Source: Chthoniobacteraceae bacterium (lineage in GTDB: Bacteria > Verrucomicrobiota > Verrucomicrobiia > Chthoniobacterales > Chthoniobacteraceae). Taken from it: a stretch of DNA of 34,673 bases. The translations under genes and the position numbers were made by a program. Positions within the stretch are counted from its first letter, which is position 1, and each line of letters starts with the position of its first letter. The stretch is from positions 1 to 34,673 of the forward strand of contig CANJZW010000049.1 of NCBI GenBank assembly GCA_947479475.1, in the 5' to 3' direction. Positions 17,424 to 25,546 of the stretch are shown in pieces. The notes under the pieces are model-generated. The model saw only the letters and a list, made by a program, of their open reading frames with translations, was not told where the DNA came from and searched no databases.

Positions 17424-17975
17424 ATGAACTCTACCGCCCCATCTTCAGATCCCGGAATGACTTGGCTAGCCTTCGCCCTTTTAACTGTGGTGAGCTGGGG
17501 GGTCTATGGAGTCTTCCTTCACAACGGCCAGATGCAAATGGCCGACAAGGAGTTCGGTCGCTACAAGGCCTTTCTTTTTGTCGGGATTGCTTACTTTCTA
17601 ACCGCAGTTTTGGCTCCTCTAATCTTGCTCTGGGCCAAAGGAGCAGACTGGAAATATCCAGCGGGCGGCATGTGGTGGTCTCTGATCGCCGGGGTTGTGG
17701 GAGCCATCGGTGCATTTGGGGTTCTGCTGGCTTTTGGGGCCAAAGGAGCTCCTCCCGTCGTGATGGCCATTATTTTCTCAGGAGCTCCCGTGGTGAATGC
17801 CGTAGTTTCTGTGGCCCTGCATCCGCCAGATGGTGGGTTTGCCGGAATCAAGCCCGGTTTCTGGGTGGGACTTCTTCTCGCAGCTCTCGGCGGTTGTTTG
17901 GTGAGTTTTTACAAACCGGCTCCCGGAAAACCCTCGGCGCCGACTCCTCAAGTGGCACCCAGCCAGCAGTCGTAA
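17424..17975 (+). CDS. Small integral membrane protein, DMT/EamA-like
   Basis: 183-residue protein from the ATG at 17424, with five hydrophobic segments (about residues 12-31, 49-70, 83-106, 110-130, 142-161) and a short Pro/Ser-rich cytosolic-type tail. The sequence VVSWGVYGVFLHNGQ, the repeated Gly-rich helices and a Pro-containing helix near 110-130 resemble half of a drug/metabolite-transporter (DMT/EamA or glucose/ribose porter) protein, which normally has ten segments. Such five-segment forms would need to dimerise. A TTG start at 17379 is possible but would add an unlikely leader. No Shine-Dalgarno is seen. No substrate can be assigned. Confidence 0.75.
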   Translation: MNSTAPSSDPGMTWLAFALLTVVSWGVYGVFLHNGQMQMADKEFGRYKAFLFVGIAYFLTAVLAPLILLWAKGADWKYPAGGMWWSLIAGVVGAIGAFGVLLAFGAKGAPPVVMAIIFSGAPVVNAVVSVALHPPDGGFAGIKPGFWVGLLLAALGGCLVSFYKPAPGKPSAPTPQVAPSQQS

Positions 17976-17995
17976 TTGTCCGCACAGGGCTCTGC

Positions 17996-18159
17996 CTTCC
18001 TTAGTCGAACGCATAGTCCTCCCAAACGCGTCCCCATCAGTAAACGCCATCGTCTGAAACGAAGATCATGGAGCAGCACCGGAGCCTAGCTGGTGGCGCA
18101 CACACTCGGCCCACGCCGAGGACAAGGTCATCGACACGATTTAGTTGAGACTAATCTTG
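17996..18159 (+). pseudogene. pyk: Decayed 3' end of a second pyruvate kinase gene
   Basis: This part of the 315-bp gap before 18291 reads, across three frames, as the C-terminal end of the pyruvate kinase encoded at 32205-33632. VNA appears at 18040-18048. LKRR-S-W and, further on, G-A-stop-LV appear at 18054-18095, against LKRREW...GTWLV in the intact gene, so the Trp codon TGG has become TAG. AEDKVIDTI-stop-LR-L-IL appears at 18115-18159, against AADKVIDTIQLRQIL. The 17-base run GACAAGGTCATCGACAC (18121-18137) is identical in both. Spacing between the blocks shows a 4-nt deletion and a 1-nt insertion. A weaker match (LVE...) suggests the relic starts near 17996. Only about 55 codons remain; nothing of the catalytic domain is left. 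Confidence 0.75.
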
Positions 18160-18290
18160 CCAGCCTCCCCATAACCCTCTCGCGCCGGCCCTAGCACCCG
18201 CGGGCTGTGGACTGGAAGCGATCACCGCTGCTTTAAATTCATAAAGCCGCGTTGATCCCTTTCCGCCAACCCCTTCCCTCCCAGCCTCAC

Positions 18291-19640
18291 CTATGCGCAA
18301 AACTCCCAGCCCTTACGAACCGCGGTGCGCTTGAGCAGACGGTTAGCCTCTTCGCTGTTTTTGAACCGCTGTGCGGCGGAATCCCACTCCAGCACTTTTC
18401 CGGGAGTTAACACCGCGATATTCCCCAGCAATCCGTAGCGGCTCAGCGGTACGGCGTACTCGAAGTTCGAACCGCACTGGTTCCCGGCCAGAATCGCCTC
18501 CACCAGCTCGATTTGGGGATTTTTCGCCGTCGCGCGCGCCAAAGTCGGCTGCGGGCTCTTCTTCAGCAGCCAGTCCTCGTGTTTAGCATAGGGCAACAGG
18601 CGCGGCTTGCCGGCATGGTCGCCGATACAGATCAGCTTCCCCTCCTCCCCGATATACAACGCACCCGCCTTTGCCTTCGCCCAGTCCTCGGATTCGTCCA
18701 GCTCCGCCGGCCGCTCTGGTTTGCGACTGCCGTCATACCACACCAGTTTGACTTCCCCAAAGAGCGGCGTTTTGTGAAACAACGTGATGGTGGAAGACGC
18801 AGGAAAGGTGGTCTCCGTCAGGTCGTCGACGTCTGCCGATATCCGGTAAGGATCCCCCAGATCGCAGGAAAAGAAGGGGCCATCCAGAGTGTGGCAACCC
18901 ATATCCCCCATCGCGCCGGACCCAAACTCGCGGTGTGCGCGCCATGCGAAGGGGTGCAAGCCAGGCAGGTAAGGACGCTCCGGGCATTGCGCGAGCCAGG
19001 CATCCCAGTTGAGGAAATCCGGCACCTGCGCCGGCACCATTCCGTCGCGCGCCTTGCTGCCCTGGGGCCAGATCGGACGGTTCGTCCACACATGGATCTC
19101 CTTCACCCGGCCAATCACCCCAAGCGCTAGATATTCCTTCAAGAGGCGAAGCCCCTCGATCAAGTGTCCCTGATTGCCCATGTTCGTAAACACCTTCTTT
19201 TCACGCGCGGCCGCGAGCAACTGGTTGGCTTCCCAAACGCGGTTGACCAGAGGTTTTTGCACACAAACGTGTTTGCCACGGCGGATCGCATCCAAGGCCG
19301 CCGGAAAATGGGAGTGGTCCGGGGTGCTTACCGTGACCCCGTCCAGCCTGTCGCCCATCGTCTCAAACATTTCCCGGAAATCCTGAAAGACCCGCGCATT
19401 CGGATACAACGCCTTGGCCCGCTCCAAACGGACCCGGTCCACATCACAAAGAGCAACAATCTCCGCGCCTGCGGCCGTGTTGACGATGTCGATCTTCCCT
19501 TTGCCCTCCACCCCGATCGCCCCAAACTGGAGCCGCTTCGGAGCCTGACCCCTCAAAATATGCGGAAAAAACAGCGGTGCCGCGGAAAGCGATGCCGCCT
19601 TTAGAAAGTCGCGACGGGAGGGGTGCAGGGGGTGGTTCAT
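18291..19640 (-). CDS. Tat-exported Gfo/Idh/MocA family oxidoreductase
   Basis: 449-residue NAD(P)-dependent oxidoreductase of the Gfo/Idh/MocA family. It begins with a twin-arginine signal (SRRDFLKAA, residues 8-16, then a hydrophobic stretch to about 31), so it is predicted to be exported folded with its cofactor. The Rossmann domain starts RLQFGAIGVEGKG; VCVQKPLV takes the place of the usual EKP motif, a variant common in exported members. The C-terminal substrate domain includes the GDMGCHTLD segment. The ATG at 19640 was chosen because it starts the Tat signal; the frame is open far upstream, but that part shows no family resemblance. It is divergent from the threonine aldolase gene. Family members act on sugars, inositols or related compounds; the substrate here is unknown. 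Confidence 0.9.
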   Translation of the reverse strand: MNHPLHPSRRDFLKAASLSAAPLFFPHILRGQAPKRLQFGAIGVEGKGKIDIVNTAAGAEIVALCDVDRVRLERAKALYPNARVFQDFREMFETMGDRLDGVTVSTPDHSHFPAALDAIRRGKHVCVQKPLVNRVWEANQLLAAAREKKVFTNMGNQGHLIEGLRLLKEYLALGVIGRVKEIHVWTNRPIWPQGSKARDGMVPAQVPDFLNWDAWLAQCPERPYLPGLHPFAWRAHREFGSGAMGDMGCHTLDGPFFSCDLGDPYRISADVDDLTETTFPASSTITLFHKTPLFGEVKLVWYDGSRKPERPAELDESEDWAKAKAGALYIGEEGKLICIGDHAGKPRLLPYAKHEDWLLKKSPQPTLARATAKNPQIELVEAILAGNQCGSNFEYAVPLSRYGLLGNIAVLTPGKVLEWDSAAQRFKNSEEANRLLKRTAVRKGWEFCA

Positions 19641-19851
19641 GTAAGGAAATTTAATCAGACAAAAAATCACTAAGTTAACCCACTCCCGGGGCGCTCTCTT
19701 TGCCTCATTTTTGAAATGCCGCCAAGTTCCAGCGCGGGAAAGCAAAAACGTGTTCGGCCTCCATCCCTCCCAGCGCGGGTTCCTTTGTACCAACTGAACC
19801 CCACCCGAGAATAACATCGCCCCGCAAGACCCGCTGCGCTGTTCTCGTCCA

Positions 19852-20931
19852 ATGGACCTCCCCGCCAATTACACGTTTGCAAGCGACAACACCTCGGGAG
19901 CCTGTCCCGAAGTCATGGAGGCAGTCCTGAGGGCCAATATTGGAAAAATGCCTTCCTACGGAGACGACCCCATCACAGCTCAGGCCAGCGATGCCTTTCG
20001 CGACCTCTTCGAAACGGATTGCGACGTCTATTTTGTCTTCAACGGAACGGCGGCAAACTCCCTTGCTCTCGCCTCCCTCTGCCAGTCCTACCACAGCGTC
20101 ATCACGCACGAATTCGCCCATGTGGAAACCGACGAGTGCGGGGCGCCAGAGTTTTTTTCCAATGGCACCAAACTTCTTCTGACCTCCGGCCCCCTCGGCA
20201 AACTTGATCCCGCCGCCGTAGAACGTACGGTGACAAAACGTCGGGACGTTCATTACCCCAAACCCAGCGCCCTGAGTTTGAGCTGCCCGAGCGAACTAGG
20301 CACCGTTTACCAAACCACGGAAGTTGCCGCACTCGGCGCGGTCGCAAAACGCCACGGGCTGCGCGTCCACATGGACGGGGCTCGTTTTGCAAATGCCGTG
20401 GCCTCCCTCGGCGTAGCCCCCGCCGAACTAACGTGGAAGGCGGGGGTTGATGTGCTTTCGTTTGGTGGAACTAAACTGGGAACTCCCGTGGGAGAAGCCG
20501 TCGTGTTTTTCAACCGCGCTCTTGGTGAGGAGTTTGCCTACCGATGCAAGCAGGCCGGTCAACTCGCCTCGAAAATGCGCTTTCTCGCCGCACCCTGGAC
20601 CGTTCTTCTACGCGACAGCCTTTGGCTCAAAATCGCCAGCCGCGCCAACGCCCTTGCGCGTCGACTCGGCGACGCCCTCGCGGTTCTTCCCGGCGTCCGG
20701 GTCTTGTACCCGGTCGAAGCCAACGCCGTCTTCGCCGAACTTCCCGAGCACGCCCACGAGACGCTCCGTCGCAGAGGCTGGAAATATTACGTCTTCATCG
20801 GCGGCGGCGCGCGCTTCATGTGTTCGTGGAGCACCACCCCCGAGGACGTCGATGCGCTGGTTCACGACATTCGCGAAGCCGTACCCAGAGCGCCCACGGG
20901 CCACGAACACCGGATAGGGCAACCCAGCTAA
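19852..20931 (+). CDS. Low-specificity L-threonine aldolase
   Basis: 359-residue PLP-dependent enzyme of the threonine aldolase family, which splits L-threonine or L-allo-threonine into glycine and acetaldehyde (and often beta-hydroxy amino acids more generally). It has the family start FASDNTSGACPEVM, the phosphate-binding FVFNGTAANSLAL, HMDGARFANA with the Asp that contacts the PLP ring, and the Schiff-base Lys208 in SFGGTKLG. The length is normal. The ATG at 19852 has no clear Shine-Dalgarno. The gene runs divergently from the Gfo/Idh/MocA gene and ends 23 bp from a convergent gene, with a hairpin between them. Confidence 0.93.
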   Translation: MDLPANYTFASDNTSGACPEVMEAVLRANIGKMPSYGDDPITAQASDAFRDLFETDCDVYFVFNGTAANSLALASLCQSYHSVITHEFAHVETDECGAPEFFSNGTKLLLTSGPLGKLDPAAVERTVTKRRDVHYPKPSALSLSCPSELGTVYQTTEVAALGAVAKRHGLRVHMDGARFANAVASLGVAPAELTWKAGVDVLSFGGTKLGTPVGEAVVFFNRALGEEFAYRCKQAGQLASKMRFLAAPWTVLLRDSLWLKIASRANALARRLGDALAVLPGVRVLYPVEANAVFAELPEHAHETLRRRGWKYYVFIGGGARFMCSWSTTPEDVDALVHDIREAVPRAPTGHEHRIGQPS

Positions 20932-20937
20932 CGAGGA

Positions 20938-20952
20938 GGAAGCCCCGCTTCC
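20938..20952. terminator. Bidirectional hairpin between convergent genes
   Basis: GGAAGC and GCTTCC form a perfect 6-bp stem with a CCC loop, exactly between the stop codon of the threonine aldolase gene and that of the beta-propeller gene. The position fits a shared terminator for both convergent genes, although no T-run follows on either strand. Confidence 0.5.
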
Positions 20953-20954
20953 AA

Positions 20955-22337
20955 TCACTTGGCCTTCGGAGCTCCTGAAGCCGGCACTTTCAACTTTGCC
21001 GCGTACAAGTCACTTCCCCCCGTATCGTGTAGTTCGATCGAACCAAAAGTCGCGACACCGCTGAATGCGCCTCCAATAACGAGGTGGCCACGGCCGTCGT
21101 GGACCATCGAATAGGCATTGTCACCGCCCTTGCCGCCCGCCTGGGTGAGCCATTGCAGGCTGCCGCCCTCGTCAAATGCGGCCACATAAATGTCGCTGCT
21201 GCCCTTGGATGCAAGGGAGCCGCCACCCAGCAGGAAGTTCTCGGAAAAAATGCCGCAGAGAAAACTCTGCCCTAACCCGTCGTTAGCCACCCCCAATCCG
21301 TAGTCCGTTGCAGGCCCTTTGCCCGCACGAGCCCATTTAAAGGAACCGTCGGTGGCATAGTGGGCGATGAAGGCGTCGCTGTCTTTTTCTCCGCCACTCG
21401 CAAAAGTTTCGGCGCCGAAGGTCGCATGGTTTTTAAACATCCCTGCCACCCAGACACGCCCCTGCTTGTCGCAGGTAATTTCATGCACCAGGCAGCTCGT
21501 GTCTCCATGGGCAAGCGCCACCCACAAAACAGCACCCTTCGGGTCTAGTTTCGCCACAAGCGAATCCTGCCCAGAGGCCGTATTCAGCTCCTGGCTGCCA
21601 AACTGACCCACACCCCTGTTCAGTCCGCCTATGTAGATATTCCCTGCTCCGTCCGTTGCGACGCCATGCCCCGCGCCCGAGGCTTTGCCCGTCGTTGTAT
21701 TCGCCCAAAGCAGTGTGCCGGAGTTACTGTATTTGGCGCAAAACAGGCGGCTGCCCGGGCCATTTTCCACCACGACGTCCAAAAAAGTCGCGTTGCCCGC
21801 AACCGCCCCGGTCACGATAACGTTCCCCTCCGGATCGATCGCCAACCCGTGCGCGTAGTCGTATCCCTCTCCCCCACCCGTTCGCAACCAAACCAAGTTG
21901 CCGTCCGGATCGTATTTCGCCACAAAAAAATCGTATTCACCACGCAGCGGGGCCGCTGTCCCACTGAAGTCCGCGTCCTTACTCTGGTAATGCCCCGCCG
22001 CAAAAACATTCCCAGCCATATCCGCAACAACCGCATAACCGCGGTCTATGCCGCTGCCACCACCCGCACGAGTCCAAAGAATTTTGCCGGTCGGATCGCA
22101 TTTTGTGACGAAGAAATCCATCGACCCCGCCCCGGAGATTTCCGCGTTTCCAAATTTCGCGGGCCCATTGAATTCCCCCGTGAGGAGGACATTGCCCTTC
22201 GAATCCACGTTAACGGCCCTCGTTTTGTCGTGGTGGACGCCACCGGCTGAAGTAGCCCAGACAAACTCAGGCTGTTCGGCCGCGTGTAATGTGAAGGCAA
22301 AACTAAGGGCGATTAGGGGGAATAGACGCTTGATCAC
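20955..22337 (-). CDS. Secreted seven-repeat beta-propeller (SBBP-type) protein
   Basis: 460-residue protein with a signal peptide (1-19, cut near LHA-AEQ) and seven consecutive repeats of about 60 residues that fill the rest. Each has a Gly-rich turn after Trp, a V..D..GN.....G.F core and an F.AKYD..G...W end, the pattern of SBBP (seven-bladed beta-propeller) proteins. No catalytic motif and no outer-membrane sorting tail are visible; it could be a periplasmic or extracellular binding protein. The start is GTG at 22337; MIKRLFPLIALSFAF gives a normal signal peptide. The glycosidase gene upstream on the same strand ends 110 bp before it. The specific role is unknown. Confidence 0.82.
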   Translation of the reverse strand: MIKRLFPLIALSFAFTLHAAEQPEFVWATSAGGVHHDKTRAVNVDSKGNVLLTGEFNGPAKFGNAEISGAGSMDFFVTKCDPTGKILWTRAGGGSGIDRGYAVVADMAGNVFAAGHYQSKDADFSGTAAPLRGEYDFFVAKYDPDGNLVWLRTGGGEGYDYAHGLAIDPEGNVIVTGAVAGNATFLDVVVENGPGSRLFCAKYSNSGTLLWANTTTGKASGAGHGVATDGAGNIYIGGLNRGVGQFGSQELNTASGQDSLVAKLDPKGAVLWVALAHGDTSCLVHEITCDKQGRVWVAGMFKNHATFGAETFASGGEKDSDAFIAHYATDGSFKWARAGKGPATDYGLGVANDGLGQSFLCGIFSENFLLGGGSLASKGSSDIYVAAFDEGGSLQWLTQAGGKGGDNAYSMVHDGRGHLVIGGAFSGVATFGSIELHDTGGSDLYAAKLKVPASGAPKAK

Positions 22338-22417
22338 AGGTAACCCATATTCCCTGAATGGTTAGTGAGTCACGCCGCAAATTATCACCCCTCTGGATTT
22401 TAAGGCGTCCGCCACCG

Positions 22418-22431
22418 GGGCGCTTTCGCCC
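22418..22431 (-). terminator. Short hairpin after the GH63-type gene
   Basis: GGGCG-AAAG-CGCCC on the minus strand forms a perfect 5-bp stem with a tetraloop, 16 bp past the glycosidase stop codon. No T-run follows, so termination is uncertain; it may simply stabilise the mRNA end. Confidence 0.35.
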
Positions 22432-22447
22432 AGGCTGCAGCGAACGG

Positions 22448-25135
22448 CTAAGCCTTTCCCTGCCGGAGCGCCTCCCGGCGGTCGCGCACCAGACTCACGA
22501 CCAGCGACGTCCAGCCCGTCTGGTGCGAGGCCCCGATGCCCTCCCCGGTTTCAGCGTGGAAATACTCGTGGAAAAGCAGCAACTCCTTCCAGTGTTCGAC
22601 ATCCGTGTAACGCTTTGCCGTGCCAAAACAGGGCCGGTATCCGTCCTCGCCGGGGACAAATAGCGAGATGAGCCGGTCACACAAATCGATCGCAATTTCC
22701 CGGAGGTTCGCCATCCGGCCTGAACCTGTGGGGTATTCAATGGTGAAAGTATCCCCGTAAAAATAAGCGTACCGCTCGAGGGCCTCGATGATCATGAAGT
22801 TGATGGGAAACCAAATCGGCCCGCGCCAGTTGGAATTGCCACCAAACATGTCGGAGGTCGCCTCGCCGGGGGCGTAGGCCACTTCATGGCTTTGTCCCTC
22901 GTGCACAAAGGTGAACGGTTTTGCGTCGTGGGCCTTGCTCAGGGAGCGTATCCCAAAAAGGGACAAAAATTCCCGGGGATCCACCATGTATTCCAAACAC
23001 TTGCGCAGGCGCGCCTCGGAGGGAATCGCCAGCAGACAACGCCCCGGGTTTTTCCCCACCGCCCGCCGCACGGTGATGTATTTGAGAAGGTCCGGCCGAT
23101 TGACCAAAAACCAGTCCATCCTTTTGCGGAAGTTAGGAAGAGCGTCGATGGTTTTTTGTTTAAGAACGCTGACCGAACACATTGGCAGCAGTCCCACCAG
23201 AGAACGGATCCGCAGCGGGATGGGCTCCTTGTGGTTGATGATGAGCTGGTCGTAGTAAAACCCGTCGGTGCTGTCCCAAAGCCCGGTGCCGCCTAGTGCA
23301 TTGATGGCGTCGCAAATATTGACGAAGTGTTCGAAAAACTTCGAGGCGATGTCTTCGTAGACCGGCCTCTCCAAGGCCAGTTCCAGCGAGATGGAAAGCA
23401 TTGTGAGACAGAACGAAGCCATCCAGGCCGTGCCGTCCGCCTGATTAAGCCGCCCGCCGCCCGGAAGCGGCCGCGAACGGTCGAACACCCCGATATTGTC
23501 CAACCCCAGAAACCCGCCGCCAAACACGTGCCGTCCTTCAACGTCCTTCCGGTTCACCCACCAGGTGAAGTTCAGAAGCAGCTTCTGAAAGGCGCGCTCC
23601 AAAAAGAAGAGATCCCGATTCCCTTTGGCATCCGCAATCTTGTACACGCGCCAGACGGCCCACGCGTGCACGGGCGGGTTCACGTCGGAAAAGTTCCACT
23701 CATAGGCCGGCAACTGGCCGTTGGGATGCATGTACCACTCGCGCAAAAGCAGGAGAAGTTGCTCCTTCGCAAAATCTGGATCCACGACAGAAAACGGAAT
23801 CATGTGGAAGGCGGTGTCCCACGCGGCAAACCACGGATACTCCCATTTGTCGGGCATCGAGAGGATGTCCTTGGCAAAAAAATGAGGCCAGTCTGCATTG
23901 CGCCCCTTCAGGCGATTCTCTGAAGGCGGTGCGTTTTTGTCGCCTTTGAGCCAGTCTTCGACGACGTAGTAGAAAAACTGCTTGGTCCAAAGCAGACCCG
24001 CATAACCCTGGCGGGAGATGAGGCGTTCGGCCGGAGTCACCTCAGTTGGAATCACGCGCTCATAGAAGGCGTCACTCTCCGCGATGCGCTGCGCAAACGT
24101 TTCCTCAAAGCCCTCGAATGGGGACACACCCGGGACACCGGCGCGCCCCTCACTCTCTTCGCTCAGAACCAACCGGCAACGCACCGTCACCGTCGCTCCC
24201 GCAGGGATCATGAATTGAAAATGCGCCGCCGCCTTCGTGCCCCGGGGTTCCGGGCGAACCGCCCGTTCCTCGCCGTGGATGAGATAACGGTGAAACGCAT
24301 CCTTCACATAGGGCTGGGTGTTTTGTTCCCCTGAGAAGCTGTGGACATTGGTTTCATTTTCAGTGAACAACCAAGCTGGGGCTTCCGGCAGATCCGGGGA
24401 ATCCGCGAAAAACTCGTACTTCCCGAGCGTCTCGTGTTGTACAAAAAGACGGGTTCCGTCCCCCGTGATTTCAGGACGGCGGAGGGGCTTTTCCCGGTTG
24501 TTCTCCCAGCTCCAGATGTTTCGGAACCAGACTGTTGGAAGCAGGTGCAGCGGCGCCGAATCCGGACCGTGATTGGTCACGGTCATACGCCACAAAAGAT
24601 CTTCAGGCGTCCGCTTGGCAACCTCCTGCAAAATGTCAAAGTAGCGCCCGTCGTCAAACATTCCCATGTCCGCCAGTTCCAACTCGGGCCCTAGCCGCCC
24701 CAGGCGCTGGTTTTCCAAGCGCAATTCGGTGTAGGGATATTTGCCCTGCGGATACTTGTAGAGCGCCTTGGTGTAGGAGTGCGTCGGCGTCGAGTCCAGG
24801 TAGTAGTAGCACTCTTTGACGTCCTCTCCGTGGTTACCCTCGTAGCCACTGAGCCCGAAAAGACGCTCTTTAAGAATCGTGTCGCTCGCGTTCCAAAGCG
24901 CCGGGGCGAAACACAGACGGCACTGGCGGTCCGTCCATCCCTGAATTCCGTCCTCACCCCAACGGTAGGCTCGACGCCGCGCGTGGTCGTGGGGAAAGGT
25001 ATCCCAGCTGTTGCCGTGCTCGGAATCGTCCTCCCGCACAGTCCCCCATTGACGTTCACTCAAGAACGGGCCCCACCGCCGCCACTGTTGGGTGCCAGCC
25101 TTTGCTTCTCTTAAGCGTTCGATTTCCCGATCCAT
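22448..25135 (-). CDS. GH63-type (MGH1-like) glycoside hydrolase
   Basis: 895-residue protein of the glycoside hydrolase 63 / MGH1-like group with an (alpha/alpha)6 barrel. No signal peptide is visible, so it is probably cytosolic. The N-terminal half (to about 400) is beta-rich, with WDTFPHDHARRRAYRWGEDG near the start. The barrel contains YPWFAAWDTAFH, whose Asp matches the usual general acid position, NSNWRGPIWFP, and AETGEGIGASHQTGWTSLV near the C-terminus, where the general base Glu of the family is expected. Family members cleave alpha-linked glucose or mannose, including mannosylglycerate and glucosylglycerate; which of these applies cannot be told. The ATG at 25135 has a good Shine-Dalgarno (GAGGAG, 4 nt upstream), unusual in this window. 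Confidence 0.87.
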   Translation of the reverse strand: MDREIERLREAKAGTQQWRRWGPFLSERQWGTVREDDSEHGNSWDTFPHDHARRRAYRWGEDGIQGWTDRQCRLCFAPALWNASDTILKERLFGLSGYEGNHGEDVKECYYYLDSTPTHSYTKALYKYPQGKYPYTELRLENQRLGRLGPELELADMGMFDDGRYFDILQEVAKRTPEDLLWRMTVTNHGPDSAPLHLLPTVWFRNIWSWENNREKPLRRPEITGDGTRLFVQHETLGKYEFFADSPDLPEAPAWLFTENETNVHSFSGEQNTQPYVKDAFHRYLIHGEERAVRPEPRGTKAAAHFQFMIPAGATVTVRCRLVLSEESEGRAGVPGVSPFEGFEETFAQRIAESDAFYERVIPTEVTPAERLISRQGYAGLLWTKQFFYYVVEDWLKGDKNAPPSENRLKGRNADWPHFFAKDILSMPDKWEYPWFAAWDTAFHMIPFSVVDPDFAKEQLLLLLREWYMHPNGQLPAYEWNFSDVNPPVHAWAVWRVYKIADAKGNRDLFFLERAFQKLLLNFTWWVNRKDVEGRHVFGGGFLGLDNIGVFDRSRPLPGGGRLNQADGTAWMASFCLTMLSISLELALERPVYEDIASKFFEHFVNICDAINALGGTGLWDSTDGFYYDQLIINHKEPIPLRIRSLVGLLPMCSVSVLKQKTIDALPNFRKRMDWFLVNRPDLLKYITVRRAVGKNPGRCLLAIPSEARLRKCLEYMVDPREFLSLFGIRSLSKAHDAKPFTFVHEGQSHEVAYAPGEATSDMFGGNSNWRGPIWFPINFMIIEALERYAYFYGDTFTIEYPTGSGRMANLREIAIDLCDRLISLFVPGEDGYRPCFGTAKRYTDVEHWKELLLFHEYFHAETGEGIGASHQTGWTSLVVSLVRDRREALRQGKA

Positions 25136-25326
25136 GTCACTCCTCTGTATCAGATCAATTGACTAGATAGAAGGCGCCGATTACAACACATCTCACCCCC
25201 AACTTTGGCGGAGACTCCCCTTATGGGCCTGACAAGGGCTTAGAAAGATGCAGCGGGCAGAAACAATCGACGCCTGTCGGGGAGGGGCTGTCCTCAAACT
25301 TTGTCTTTCCCGAGGTTCCCCACCTC

Positions 25327-25343
25327 TTTTGAGGGACTCAAAA
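25327..25343. promoter_or_regulatory. Palindrome TTTTGAG-GGA-CTCAAAA
   Basis: A perfect 7-bp inverted repeat with a 3-bp centre, about 200 bp upstream of the xylonate dehydratase and 190 bp upstream of the glycosidase. The same half sites recur at 25408-25414 and 25436-25442 with a 21-bp centre. As a hairpin it is followed by A's on the plus strand, so it is not a terminator there; a protein-binding operator is more plausible. Confidence 0.4.
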
Positions 25344-25407
25344 AAAACGGTCCGTGTGTCTTGGCGCAGCTCTGCGCATTTCCACCCCGAAGCCAGCGTC
25401 TTTCGTC

Positions 25408-25442
25408 TTTTGAGGCCGGAGATGAACGCCAAAATCTCAAAA
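25408..25442. promoter_or_regulatory. Second TTTTGAG...CTCAAAA inverted repeat
   Basis: The same 7-bp half sites as at 25327-25343, separated by 21 bp and again followed by an A-run and a CG dinucleotide. Two copies of one half-site pair in the same divergent promoter region suggest a regulator bound at more than one site, or an old duplication. Confidence 0.35.
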
Positions 25443-25546
25443 AAACGAGGTCTCCAAATTTGGAAAATACAGCGTGGGTGAAAACCGGCTCCTCATGGAC
25501 AGGCTCTAGCTAACGCCCCTCATTTCTGCCAGGTTGAAGGCCTCCC

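Larger units (their letters stand above)
25136..25546. other. Long divergent intergenic region with paired palindromes
   Basis: 411 bp between the divergent glycosidase and xylonate dehydratase genes. Short frames exist on both strands (such as 25248-25481), but none has a recognisable product or family feature. The region has A-runs and two related inverted repeats, annotated separately. It most likely holds promoters and operators for one or both genes. Confidence 0.5.

Noticed and set aside
17303..18004. 233-codon plus-strand frame overlapping the DMT-like gene
   Set aside because: It is Arg/Ser-rich without membrane segments, while the overlapping frame encodes a clear membrane protein.
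19641..19868. N-terminal extension of the Gfo/Idh/MocA protein
   Set aside because: It would bury the twin-arginine signal inside the protein and overlap the threonine aldolase start.
25248..25481. 77-codon frame in the glycosidase-dehydratase gap
   Set aside because: There is no start context, no domain and no hydrophobic or charged pattern typical of a real small protein; the region fits a promoter better.
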